NCBI RefSeq assembly: GCF_030817535.1
Contig: NZ_JAUSZL010000002.1
Coordinates: 1,240,001-1,304,000 of the forward strand
Reading direction: 5' to 3'
Length of the DNA stretch: 64,000 bases
Source: Streptomyces sp. V3I8
Lineage (GTDB): Bacteria; Actinomycetota; Actinomycetes; Streptomycetales; Streptomycetaceae
In this document: piece by piece, positions 8,613 to 16,526 of the stretch
Numbering within the stretch: position 1 is the stretch's first letter
How the letters are laid out: every line of letters begins with the position of its first letter
Position numbers and translations under genes: made by a program
The notes under the pieces: model-generated
Told to the model about the DNA's origin: nothing
Seen by the model: only the letters and a program-made list of their open reading frames with translations
Databases searched by the model: none

Positions 8613-8951
8613 TCACCCGGGCGGAGAAGGCTCGGCGGGCGGACGGTGGCCGGCCGCGGTCGCCCCGGCCGCTGCGGAGGAGTTCCGCGGCGGCTGCGTG
8701 ATGAGCTGCGACAGGTGCTGCGCCAGGGGGCTCACGGCGTCGAGCGGGATACCCCGGCCGCGGTCGAGCCCGTCGGGCAGCGGGTGCGCCTCGAGCGTGG
8801 CGATCGGCTTGTGGGCCAGGCCGGCCGGCACACCGCGCAGTTCGGCCAGGCGTCCGGCCGTCATCGGCTCGTCTCCGCCGACTGCGGGCACCCGGACGTC
8901 ACCGGTCACCGGCGTCCACACCGGAACGGTCGCCTTGCGGTAGCCGATCAT
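8613..8951 (-). CDS. Small conserved hypothetical protein
   Basis: A 112-residue soluble protein with no recognised domain. It begins MIGYRKATVPVWTPVTGDVRVPAVGGDEPM and continues with an Ala/Leu-rich part (RLAELRGVPAGLAHKPIATLEAHPLPDG). The tail is low-complexity (SSAAAGATAAGHRPPAEPSPPG). The folded part looks like a small unassigned protein of actinobacterial genomes rather than a shadow frame, because composition is balanced and the opposite frame is poor. It converges on the TetR gene with an 8-bp gap. The function is unknown. Confidence 0.55.
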   Translation of the reverse strand: MIGYRKATVPVWTPVTGDVRVPAVGGDEPMTAGRLAELRGVPAGLAHKPIATLEAHPLPDGLDRGRGIPLDAVSPLAQHLSQLITQPPRNSSAAAGATAAGHRPPAEPSPPG

Positions 8952-9034
8952 CGTTTCCGCGTCTCCCCATGCTCTCCCGCAACAGCCTACGGCTGGCGTC
9001 CGACAAGAACGTCACGCAGTCGGGACGCCGTCCG

Positions 9035-10432
9035 TCACCCGGAGTTGTAGCCCCAGCGGGCCCGGCCGTCCTTGCCCATGAAGCACTTCGCGGGCCGTCC
9101 GTCGCCGGTCGTGGCGGTGGCGCCCACAGGAGAGCAGAACTGTCCGAACCCGACGCCTCCCTGACTTCCGGTGCCCCCGCCGGTCGTTCCACCGCCGGTC
9201 GTTCCACCACCGGTGCTGCTCCTCGTGCCGCCGCTTCCCGCACTGCCGCTTCCTGTACTGCCGCTTCCCGAGGTACCGCCCGACGCCGTGCCGTAAGAAG
9301 GCTGCGGGCGTGGCTTCGGGGCAGGCTTGGGTTTCGGGGCGGGCTTCGGCTTCGGCTTCGGCTTCGGCTTCGGTTCGGGACTGGGCTTCGCGCAGGAGGC
9401 GTCGGGGCCGATCAGCCACAGGCTGGGCCGCGTCCCGTCGTGGACCTCGGTGTCGGGGTCCGGCTGCTGTCGGCACACTTCCCAATCCGCCAGGTCGCCC
9501 GGCTCGTCGTCCAGGACCTTGCCGGTGTGGGCGTGGAATCGCAGTGCGTCGGCGAGACCGGCATCGTCCAGAGCGCGCGAGGCGTCGTCGAACCGTTCGC
9601 CGACGAGGTCCGGCATGAGGACGCGACGGGATCCGTACAGCTGTGCCGGGCACTCCTCCCCCTTCGGAACCGCGTACAGCTTCAAGGTGCCGACGGAGGG
9701 ACGGACCGTCTCATGGCCGGAGGGCTCCTGGAAACAGACCCGCCAGCCGGGCCGGGACGGCTCCACCGTCCGGTGCGCGGAGGAGGCGTCGAGCGTCGAC
9801 ACCCGCAGCCATCCATGGGTGCGGGTCTTCGCGACGGCCTCGGCGAGGGTGGTTCCCTCGAAGTCGGGCACCGTCAGGGCGCGGTCCGTACGGAGCTGGG
9901 CGGTGGTCTCCTGCCCGTCGGATCCCGGATCCGCTCCGGTGCCCGGGTTCAGGCCGGCGACGAGTGCCGCGACCACGCCTGTGGTCACCAGAACGGGGTG
10001 CCGGCGTATCCATGTGGCGAACAGCGTCCCACCGCTGGGACGCAAGGGGGAACCCAGAGGCAGGAAAGACCCCGCCGCCGTCAGGAGGTCCCCCTTCGGG
10101 TCGATCTTCGAGCCATGCAGCTTGTGCGGCTTTCCCTCGACGAGGACGTCGACGGAATCGGACACCCCGTACACGGGCCGGAGGATCCACAGGGGCCCGC
10201 GCACACGGGTCGCCCTGGGCGCCCAGAGGTTCCGGAGAAGGATGAGCCCGTTCACGGTGAGCACTGCGTAGCCCCACCCGTCGTGGTAGAAGGACCGGAC
10301 GAGTTCACCGGGCCCGAGTTCTTCCAGCAGCACCTTCTTGTGCTCTTCGGGCAAGGAGATGCTCTCGCCGGCGGCAGCCGTGGCGGTACGTGGGTCATTC
10401 CGCAGCGGACACTGCGCGACAGTCTGGGGCAT
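9035..10432 (-). CDS. Membrane-anchored PASTA-domain protein with Lys-Pro and Gly-Ser tails
   Basis: A 465-residue protein. Residues 1-140 form a cytoplasmic domain with YAVLTVNGLILLRNLWAPRATRV, resembling a PH-like fold. One hydrophobic segment follows (HPVLVTTGVVAALVAGL, about 145-165). Outside the membrane, two PASTA-like units carry the valine/proline pattern VPDFEGTTLAEAVAKTRTHGW and MPDLVGERFDDASRALDDAGL. Next come a Lys-Pro repeat suited to crossing peptidoglycan, a Gly/Ser/Thr-rich linker and a short cysteine-containing end (GQFCSPVGA...AKCFMGKDGRARWGYNS). PASTA units normally bind muropeptides and sit on Ser/Thr kinases or PBPs, but no kinase domain is present here. The role is unknown; cell-wall sensing is a guess. 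Confidence 0.75.
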   Translation of the reverse strand: MPQTVAQCPLRNDPRTATAAAGESISLPEEHKKVLLEELGPGELVRSFYHDGWGYAVLTVNGLILLRNLWAPRATRVRGPLWILRPVYGVSDSVDVLVEGKPHKLHGSKIDPKGDLLTAAGSFLPLGSPLRPSGGTLFATWIRRHPVLVTTGVVAALVAGLNPGTGADPGSDGQETTAQLRTDRALTVPDFEGTTLAEAVAKTRTHGWLRVSTLDASSAHRTVEPSRPGWRVCFQEPSGHETVRPSVGTLKLYAVPKGEECPAQLYGSRRVLMPDLVGERFDDASRALDDAGLADALRFHAHTGKVLDDEPGDLADWEVCRQQPDPDTEVHDGTRPSLWLIGPDASCAKPSPEPKPKPKPKPKPAPKPKPAPKPRPQPSYGTASGGTSGSGSTGSGSAGSGGTRSSTGGGTTGGGTTGGGTGSQGGVGFGQFCSPVGATATTGDGRPAKCFMGKDGRARWGYNSG

Positions 10433-10519
10433 ACGCGGATGTTAGCGGCCGATGTCTTCCGGCCCGAACTCGAAAAGGAGCGGCGCCGGAATCGGGCGGC
10501 GCCGCTCAGGAGTGCTCTG

Positions 10520-10606
10520 CGGAGAGGGCAGGATTCGAACCTGCGCGCGCCCGGACCCGAACCGGTTTGCCCCTGTGCCCCGTTGGGCCACTTCGGGTAC
10601 CTCTCC
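10520..10606 (-). tRNA. tRNA-like gene with non-canonical D/anticodon region
   Basis: Read on the minus strand, GGAGAGG at the 5' end pairs perfectly with CCTCTCC at the 3' end. This is followed by one discriminator G and preceded by a perfect 5-bp T arm, GCAGG-TTCGAAT-CCTGC. Positions 8-9 are TA and a D-like arm CCCG...CGGG encloses the usual GG. The only good anticodon-type stem is CCGG-TTCGGGT-CCGG, giving anticodon CGG (Pro), but about 12 nt more than normal lie between the D arm and this stem. No CCA is encoded. A degenerate tRNA, an unusual tRNA structure or a tRNA-derived fragment are all possible. Confidence 0.55.
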
Positions 10607-10792
10607 TTGTTCCGGTCCGCGGGGCGTCGCCGCGTTCCCGGTGCGTTGCCGAGACTGCCGTGTCCGTCCCGTCCTGCATCCGGCTGGGAGCGGTGTCTCA
10701 GGGGCTCTCGGGACGCCCGGAGGAGCCTGCCCGCGGAGGGGCGTGGGCTCCTCGTAGCCGATCAGGTCGTCGGGCATCGCCCGGGAGGACCC

Positions 10793-10978
10793 TCAGCCCT
10801 CCGCCGCGAATGCCACGAACCGCGTCCATCCTTCGCGCCCCACCGCGAGGGGAGGCCGCGTCGCGTCCTTGGAGTCCCGTACGTGGATGGCTTGTTCGGT
10901 GAGGGCGACTTCAACGCAGCTGTCGCCCTGGCTGCCGCTGTGGCTGGACTTGAACCAGGCGAGTTCCGTCGTACTCAT
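10793..10978 (-). CDS. DUF397 domain protein
   Basis: A 61-residue soluble protein consisting of one DUF397 domain: the opening WFKSSHSGSQGDSCVEVAL and the later IHVRDSKD and TRFVAFAAEG blocks are diagnostic. In Streptomyces these small proteins accompany XRE regulators of the WhiJ/AbaA-associated type and probably act as their toxin-like or modulating partners. It overlaps the XRE gene by 4 bp (ATGA) and is translationally coupled to it. Confidence 0.9.
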   Translation of the reverse strand: MSTTELAWFKSSHSGSQGDSCVEVALTEQAIHVRDSKDATRPPLAVGREGWTRFVAFAAEG

Positions 10979-11826
10979 AGCTCTCCTCGCAGTCGCTCCA
11001 GCAGACCCCTCGAGTCTTTGGGGGTCAGGGCCTGCGAGCGCAGTGTGTCATAGCGCTGCTGGAGCAGACTCACCTCTTTCACGTCGGCGATCAGCCGACC
11101 GTTCTGCTGGCCTTCGGAGTACGCGAGACGCCGCCCCTCCGGTGTCTCGAGCAACTGCACCGGGCCGTCCAGGCATGCGTGCAACTCGCTGTCCAGCGGC
11201 ACGACCTGCAGCCGCACGTTGCGCAGCCGACTGCGCTCCAGCACTTGATCGAGCATGTCCCGCATCTGTTCGGCGTCGCCGAACCGGCGACGGAACACAT
11301 GCTCCTCCACGATGAAGCTGAACGGCACAGTCGGCCGCTCGTACAGCATCCGCCGCCTCTCCATGCGGACAGCAAGCAGAGTCTCCAGGCCCTCGTCCGT
11401 GACCACGGGAATCGTGCCCTCGAACACCGCCCGCGCATATCCCTCCGACTGCAACAGTCCCGGCACCAACCGGCACTCGTACGTGCACAGGCTCACCGCC
11501 ACCTTTTCCAGCCGGGCCCACCGCCGGAACCACGCCGCCAGTCCCGCCTCGCCCCGCGTCAGGTGCCGGGCCGCCTTGCGCAACGCGCCCGTGTCGCCCA
11601 GTGCCTCCTCCGCCCGCTCCACGAACGATTCGTCCGGCATCCGTCTGCCCAACTCCACGGACTCCACGGTGTGCTTGGAGAACCGCACCCGCGCCCCGAA
11701 CTCCGCCCGGCTGAGCCCGGCGTGTTCGCGCAGGGCCTGGACGACCGCCCCGAAGGTCCGCAGACTGTCGGAGGGATCCGGCTCGCGCTCTCCGTCGCAA
11801 GCCGTCACGTCACTGCTGTCCGGCAT
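10975..11826 (-). CDS. XRE family helix-turn-helix regulator with DUF5753 domain (WhiJ-like)
   Basis: A 283-residue regulator. An HTH_3/XRE domain (about residues 22-80) reads FGAVVQALREHAGLSRAEFG, VRFSKHTVESVELGRRMP. The C-terminal DUF5753 ligand-like domain (about 90-275) contains AWFRRWARLEKVA, YECRLVPGLLQSEGYARAV and the tail VSLLQQRYDTLRSQALTP. These proteins pair with DUF397 partners and influence development or antibiotic production in Streptomyces. The neighbouring divergent SpoIIAB-like ATPase completes the usual three-gene module. The target genes cannot be inferred. Confidence 0.9.
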   Translation of the reverse strand: MPDSSDVTACDGEREPDPSDSLRTFGAVVQALREHAGLSRAEFGARVRFSKHTVESVELGRRMPDESFVERAEEALGDTGALRKAARHLTRGEAGLAAWFRRWARLEKVAVSLCTYECRLVPGLLQSEGYARAVFEGTIPVVTDEGLETLLAVRMERRRMLYERPTVPFSFIVEEHVFRRRFGDAEQMRDMLDQVLERSRLRNVRLQVVPLDSELHACLDGPVQLLETPEGRRLAYSEGQQNGRLIADVKEVSLLQQRYDTLRSQALTPKDSRGLLERLRGEL

Positions 11827-11992
11827 ACGCGGCCACCTCCAGATGCGTACGTACGGTGCGGCGTCACCGCGATCAACTCACCCACAGTGACGGCACCCTC
11901 GACGTACTGTCCACCCAAAGTGTCCGTACGCTGACGCAGCGTACGGAGCCCACCCCTGGAACCCGCCCCCGCACGCCCGCCACAGTGACCCC

Positions 11993-12469
11993 ATGAACGC
12001 CACCACCCCCCGCCTCGCCAGCGCCGCTGTGCACACGTTCACGCAGCGGCTCTCCTCCACCCGACGCGGCGCCCGCCTCGCCCGGCTCCTCGCCGTCGAA
12101 CAGCTCCGCGCCTGGCCGGTGTCACCCGGCGTGGCCGACCGCGCGGAACAGATCACCGCCGAGCTGGCCGCCAACGCGGCCCTCCACGGCTGCGTGCAGG
12201 GCCGCGACTTCCGGCTCCGCCTCACCGTCGACACCACCACCGACACGGTGCGTATCGCGGTCACCGACGCACGCGGTGAGCAACTGCCCGCTCTGTCCGT
12301 GGACTTCGAGACACCGCCCGACAGCGAATCGGGACGCGGCCTCATCCTCGTCACCGCCCTCGCCGACCGCTGGGGCACGGAATCGCATCCGCCCGGCGGC
12401 AAGACCGTATGGGCCGAGGTCTCCCCCGCTTCGGGGCAGGCAGGGCGGGTCGACCACCAGCCCGGGTAG
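11993..12469 (+). CDS. SpoIIAB/RsbW-like ATP-binding protein
   Basis: A 158-residue protein with one GHKL ATPase fold. The N box ITAELAANAALHG carries the Mg-binding asparagine, and the G1/G2 boxes are in VRIAVTDARGEQLP and SESGRGLILVTALADRWG. No kinase dimerisation domain is present, as in anti-sigma factors. It is divergent from the XRE-DUF5753/DUF397 pair with a 166-bp gap. Such orphan ATPases belong to the same developmental regulatory modules; whether it phosphorylates an anti-sigma antagonist is unknown. Confidence 0.85.
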   Translation: MNATTPRLASAAVHTFTQRLSSTRRGARLARLLAVEQLRAWPVSPGVADRAEQITAELAANAALHGCVQGRDFRLRLTVDTTTDTVRIAVTDARGEQLPALSVDFETPPDSESGRGLILVTALADRWGTESHPPGGKTVWAEVSPASGQAGRVDHQPG

Positions 12470-12670
12470 CGGGTCAACCGGTGCGGGTCCCAGCAGCGTC
12501 CCGGTGACGCACGGGACCGAGTCGCCGTCCCGTGCGTCACGACGGCCTACCGGAATCTCGGATCGAACAGCCGCGGCGCCGAAGTCCGTGCCTGAACGTG
12601 GCAGCAGCCCGACCCTCGCCGGCACCCGACGGCCGTTCACCGCGGTCGATCGTTGGCTAGGGTGGCGAAG

Positions 12671-13345
12671 ATGGCAGCAGAGACTGAGTCCCGGCCGGCG
12701 CCCTCGGTGCTGCCCCCGTCGTCGCGTGTGTGGCTCGGGGTGGTTGCGGTTCTTGCCGCATTCGCCGTCGTCGTGACCGGGGTGCTGTACGCCGGTCACA
12801 GTCAGGCCGGTCGGGTGGACCGGTGGGTCATGGACCCGACCGACGACAGTGTGCGGTCGCCCTGGCGGGGCGTCGCGCTCGGCGTCGACTTCCTCGGGGA
12901 ACCCGTCGGGGCCGCCGTCCTGGTCGTGGCCGTCGTGACGGGCTGTCTGCTGTTGCGGCGGCCCCGTGCCGCGGTGTTCGTCGTGGTCGGGACCGGGGGC
13001 ACCGTGGTGGTGGCCACCTTGCTCAAGTCCCTGGTGGGGCGCACCATCCACGGGCCCGACAATCTGTCCTACCCGAGCGGGCACACCGCTTTCCTCACCG
13101 CGCTCGCCGTCGCCGTGGCGCTCCTCGTGACCGGTCGGCTCGGCCTCGGCAGGGCGGCCGGCATGTCACTCGTGTCGGCCGCGGCGCTGGCCGCCGGCGC
13201 CGTCATGGGCTGGGCACAGGTCGCGCTGGGCGCGCACTACCCGACCGACGTCCTCGGCGGTTGGTGCACCGCGCTGGCGGTGGTGCCGGTGGCGGCCCTG
13301 CTGGTCGATCTCGTCACCGACCGGCACCGGCACCGGCAGCACTGA
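12671..13345 (+). CDS. PAP2 family membrane phosphatase
   Basis: A 224-residue integral membrane protein with about six hydrophobic segments. Catalytic motifs are present: KSLVGRTIHG, then YPSGHTAF (PSGH) and LGAHYPTDVLGG (the third motif with its histidine and aspartate). PAP2 enzymes dephosphorylate lipid phosphates such as undecaprenyl pyrophosphate or phosphatidate on the outer face of the membrane. ATG 12671 follows AGGG at about 9 nt; upstream GTG/TTG codons are possible. It ends 7 bp from the convergent aminotransferase gene. A role in recycling the lipid carrier of the polysaccharide locus is possible but unproven. Confidence 0.88.
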   Translation: MAAETESRPAPSVLPPSSRVWLGVVAVLAAFAVVVTGVLYAGHSQAGRVDRWVMDPTDDSVRSPWRGVALGVDFLGEPVGAAVLVVAVVTGCLLLRRPRAAVFVVVGTGGTVVVATLLKSLVGRTIHGPDNLSYPSGHTAFLTALAVAVALLVTGRLGLGRAAGMSLVSAAALAAGAVMGWAQVALGAHYPTDVLGGWCTALAVVPVAALLVDLVTDRHRHRQH

Positions 13346-13352
13346 TGTCACG

Positions 13353-14678
13353 TCAGGCCTGGCGGCGGAACACCGGCTTCACCGGTCGGCCGCCCGTCCA
13401 CGGCGTGGGGTCCCCCGCGTCCAGTGCCTTGCGGTACACCGCGCACGCCTGGGCCACCACGTCGACGGTGTGGTCGATGTCGGCGTCGTCGAGCGCGCTG
13501 CTCACCACGAACGACGGGGCGAGCACCCCGCCCGCGAGGAGCCGGCGCAGGAACAGGGTGCGGTACTCCTGCGACGGCCGGCCCTGCTCGTCGAGGGTGG
13601 CGTACACCAGGTTGCTGGCCCGGCCCCGGACGACGAGGTGGTCGCCGACGCCCATGCCGGCCGCGGCGTCGCGGACCCCGGCGGCCAGTCGCTCGCCGAG
13701 GGTGTGCAGTCGCGCGGTGATGCCCTCTTCGGTGTAGGTGGCCTGCACGGCCATCGCCGCCGCCAGGGAGTGGGTCTCCGCGCCGTGCGTGGTGGACAGC
13801 AGGAACACCCGGTCGCCGGAGTGGCGCAGGCCGCCCAGCTCCATCAGCTCGCGGCGCCCGGCCAGCGCGGAGACGGCGAACCCGTTGCCCAGCGCCTTGC
13901 CGAAGGTGGAGAGGTCGGGGACGACGCCGTACAGGCCCTGGGCGCCCGCCTCGGACCAGCGCAGACCGGTGATCATCTCGTCGAAGACCAGGACGCAGCC
14001 GTGCCGGTCGGCCACCTCGCGCAGGCCGGCCAGGTATCCGGGCGGCGGCTCGGTGTGGGTGGCGGGTTCGAGGATCAGGCAGGCGACCTCGCCCCGGTGC
14101 CGGGTGAGCAGCTCCTCCGTGGCGGCCAGGTCCCCGTACGGGAAGGACACGGTGAGGTCGGTGGTCGTCGCCGGGATGCCCGCGGACATCGGCGTGGTGC
14201 CGATGAACCAGTCGTCGGTGGAGAAGAACGGGTGGTCGGCGCAGAGGGCCACCAGGGGGCGGCCGGTGGCGGCGCGCGCGAGGCGTACCGCGGCGGTGGT
14301 GGCGTCGGAGCCGTTCTTCGCGAACTTCACCATCTCGGCGGTCGGCACGGTGGCCAGGAAGCGTTCCGCGGCCTCCACCTCCACGATCGAGGGCCGGACG
14401 AAGTTGCTGCCGCGGTCGAGTTCGCGCCGTACCGCCTCGGTCACGCGCGGGTGGGCGTGGCCGAGGCTGACCGACCGCAGGCCGGAGCCGTACTCGATGT
14501 AGCGGTTGCCGTCGACGTCCCACACATGGGCGCCGCGGCCGTGGCTGATGACCGGTGCCAGGTTCTCGGGGTACTGGTCGTCGCCCTTGGCGTAGGTGTG
14601 CGCGCCCCCGGGGACCAGGGCGTGCAGCCGCTCGTTGGCCGCCGTCGACCGGGGCAGGCCGAACTCTTCGGGTTCCAC
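13353..14678 (-). CDS. Class III PLP aminotransferase, glutamate-1-semialdehyde mutase-like
   Basis: A 441-residue PLP enzyme. It has VPGGAHTYAKG at the start, NGSDATTAAVRLARAATGR for phosphate binding, VFDEMITGLRW with the PLP-ring aspartate (about 233) and FGKALGNGF with Lys261 as the Schiff-base lysine. GSA-type aminotransferases of this branch occur in polysaccharide loci, where they are thought to aminate a keto-sugar or a small side-chain precursor rather than make tetrapyrroles. It is the last gene of the minus-strand polysaccharide locus, 7 bp after the epimerase gene. The substrate is unknown. Confidence 0.85.
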   Translation of the reverse strand: MEPEEFGLPRSTAANERLHALVPGGAHTYAKGDDQYPENLAPVISHGRGAHVWDVDGNRYIEYGSGLRSVSLGHAHPRVTEAVRRELDRGSNFVRPSIVEVEAAERFLATVPTAEMVKFAKNGSDATTAAVRLARAATGRPLVALCADHPFFSTDDWFIGTTPMSAGIPATTTDLTVSFPYGDLAATEELLTRHRGEVACLILEPATHTEPPPGYLAGLREVADRHGCVLVFDEMITGLRWSEAGAQGLYGVVPDLSTFGKALGNGFAVSALAGRRELMELGGLRHSGDRVFLLSTTHGAETHSLAAAMAVQATYTEEGITARLHTLGERLAAGVRDAAAGMGVGDHLVVRGRASNLVYATLDEQGRPSQEYRTLFLRRLLAGGVLAPSFVVSSALDDADIDHTVDVVAQACAVYRKALDAGDPTPWTGGRPVKPVFRRQA

Positions 14679-14685
14679 GGTGACG

Positions 14686-15237
14686 TCAGCTCTCCTTCTG
14701 CTTCAGGGCCACCGCGAGGCTCGGCGCCTCCCGGTCCCGCCGGGACATCGAGGTGACCGGCAGCGGCCAGGGAACGGCGAGTTCCGGGTCGTCGAAGGCG
14801 ATCGTCACGTCCTCGGCCGGATCGTGCGGGCGGTCGATGCGGTAGGAGGTGTCGGCGGTCTCGGTCAGCGCCTGGAAGCCGTGCGCGCACCCCGCCGGGA
14901 TGTAGAGCGTCCTCTGCGTCTCGTCGGACAGCTCGAAGGAGGCCACGGTGCGGTACGTCGGTGAGTCCGGGCGCAGGTCCACGACGACGTCGAAGATCCT
15001 GCCGTACGAGCAGCGCACCAGCTTGGCCTCGCCGGCGCCGGAGCGCAGGTGCAGGCCGCGCAGCACCCCCCGGGCCGAGCGGGACAGGCTGTCCTGGAGG
15101 AAGGCGTGCGGGTCGAGGCCCACCGAGCGGACCACGTCGGCGTCGAAGGTGCGGCAGAAGAAGCCGCGTTCGTCGGCGTACGGCGTCGGCTCGAACAGGT
15201 ACGCGCCGGCGATCGCCGGGACTTCGGTCGCTTTCAT
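14686..15237 (-). CDS. dTDP-4-dehydrorhamnose 3,5-epimerase family (RmlC-like cupin)
   Basis: A 183-residue cupin. RmlC hallmarks are visible: ADERGFFCRTFD, SARGVLRGLHLR with the catalytic His63, the strand RIFDVVVDLRPDSPTY and IPAGCAHGFQAL near the C-terminus. It epimerises a 4-keto-6-deoxy nucleotide sugar. No complete rmlABD set is present in the window, so the sugar may be CDP- rather than dTDP-linked, given the RfbF-like enzyme upstream. The start ATG 15237 overlaps the pyruvyltransferase gene by 4 bp. Confidence 0.88.
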   Translation of the reverse strand: MKATEVPAIAGAYLFEPTPYADERGFFCRTFDADVVRSVGLDPHAFLQDSLSRSARGVLRGLHLRSGAGEAKLVRCSYGRIFDVVVDLRPDSPTYRTVASFELSDETQRTLYIPAGCAHGFQALTETADTSYRIDRPHDPAEDVTIAFDDPELAVPWPLPVTSMSRRDREAPSLAVALKQKES

Positions 15238-16526
15238 GGTGCCTTCCGTACGGCGTCGGCCCGGGTGCGGGTGGGAGTGTGGGCACGGGTTCGGTCGGTC
15301 GTCGGGAACAGGGCCGCGGTCAACGCCGTGAACTGGTCCTCGAGTTGGCGGGTGACGTCCGCGTTCCGCTCGGCGAGGGTCCGCCGCAGCTGCGCCGACT
15401 TCTTCTCCAGTGACCGGAACTGTTCGAGCAGCCGGTCGGCGTCGACCTCGCGGGCCGGGTGGCAGTACGCGTCGAGGCCCATCCGGGCCATGAGCGCGTC
15501 GCTCTTGGCCGCGTAGCTGAGCGCGAGCGTCGGTGTGCCGGCCTTCAACGCGCAGACCAGGTTGTGGTAGCGCGTGGCCACCACGGCGTCGGCGGCCGCC
15601 GTCTCCTTCATCAGGTCGGCCAGGGAGGCCGCCCCGGCGGCGGTGACCAGCGGCGAGTCCACCGCGTCGAGGATCGCGGCGGCCACCGGGGCGTCGCAGT
15701 CGTCGCCGGTGAGCAGCCGGACCGTTCTGCCGTCCTCGGCCAGCGCGCGGACGAACCGGGTCGTCCCGTCGAGGTAGCGCCGGTGGATCTCCTCGGCCCG
15801 GGCACGGTCGTCGTTGCCGCCGTGGAAGTCCATGACGCCGACGCAGACCGGGCGCGGCGGGCCCGTCGGCACACCCGCCTCCGGCACACCCGCCTCCGGC
15901 ACATCCGCCCGCGGCGCCGGCAGGGCGAACGCCAGGTCCGGGTAGACCTCGTCGCGTGCGGTGTCCACGCCCATGTCCCGCAGCGCGTCGCGGGACTGGG
16001 CGTCCCGGTACGACCGGTAGGTGGCCAGCCGCGCCGACCGGCGCACCAGGGCCCGGGTCGCCCGGTCCCCGATCGGGGCGGCGCCGACGCCGACCAGTGC
16101 GACCTTGGTGCCGAACAGCCGGCCGCTCGCGCAGAGCAGGAACAGCGCGTACGGGAAGCCCCACGGCCGCAGCGGCAGGGTGGCCTCCAGGACGCCCATG
16201 CCGGGCACGATCACCACGTCGTGCCGGCGCACCCAGGCGGCGGTGCGGAAGGCGTCGACGAGTTTGCCCAGGCCCTTCCCCGCGATCGCGCCCGCCCGGG
16301 AGGCGGTCCGGTACTCGCCGCGGTACCAGTGCAGCCTTGTGGCGGGAATCCGGTACCGGGCCGCGACGACCTCGGGTCCGCCGCACAGCGCGTCCACGGC
16401 CGCGTCCGGGTGCTCGGCGCGCAGGTAGCCGAGCACGGCCTCCAGCGATCCGTCGTTGCCGAGGTTGCCGGAGCCGAGCAGGCCGAACAGCCCGACGCGC
16501 ACCGGGGCCTTGTCCGCGGACGTCAT
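15234..16526 (-). CDS. Polysaccharide pyruvyl transferase family protein
   Basis: A 430-residue protein of the CsaB/WcaK type. It opens with VRVGLFGLLGSGNLGNDGSLEAVL, the family's first glycine-rich block. Later come VVIVPGMGVLEATLP, ATYRSYRDAQSRDAL and the conserved VVATRYHNLVCALKAGTPTLALSY (R-Y-H-N). These enzymes transfer pyruvate from PEP to form a ketal on a sugar in a cell-surface polymer. A short PEAGV duplication near residue 210 reflects a 15-bp tandem repeat at about 15875-15905. ATGA overlaps couple it to both neighbours. The product is probably a pyruvylated repeat unit. Confidence 0.85.
   Translation of the reverse strand: MTSADKAPVRVGLFGLLGSGNLGNDGSLEAVLGYLRAEHPDAAVDALCGGPEVVAARYRIPATRLHWYRGEYRTASRAGAIAGKGLGKLVDAFRTAAWVRRHDVVIVPGMGVLEATLPLRPWGFPYALFLLCASGRLFGTKVALVGVGAAPIGDRATRALVRRSARLATYRSYRDAQSRDALRDMGVDTARDEVYPDLAFALPAPRADVPEAGVPEAGVPTGPPRPVCVGVMDFHGGNDDRARAEEIHRRYLDGTTRFVRALAEDGRTVRLLTGDDCDAPVAAAILDAVDSPLVTAAGAASLADLMKETAAADAVVATRYHNLVCALKAGTPTLALSYAAKSDALMARMGLDAYCHPAREVDADRLLEQFRSLEKKSAQLRRTLAERNADVTRQLEDQFTALTAALFPTTDRTRAHTPTRTRADAVRKAP

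Noticed and set aside
10520..10606. Calling the structure a normal proline tRNA
   Set aside because: Acceptor and T arm fit, but the core is about 12 nt too long and the discriminator base is wrong for proline.
10442..10777. Minus-strand open frame across the tRNA-like gene
   Set aside because: It overlaps a structured RNA and shows no protein-like composition.
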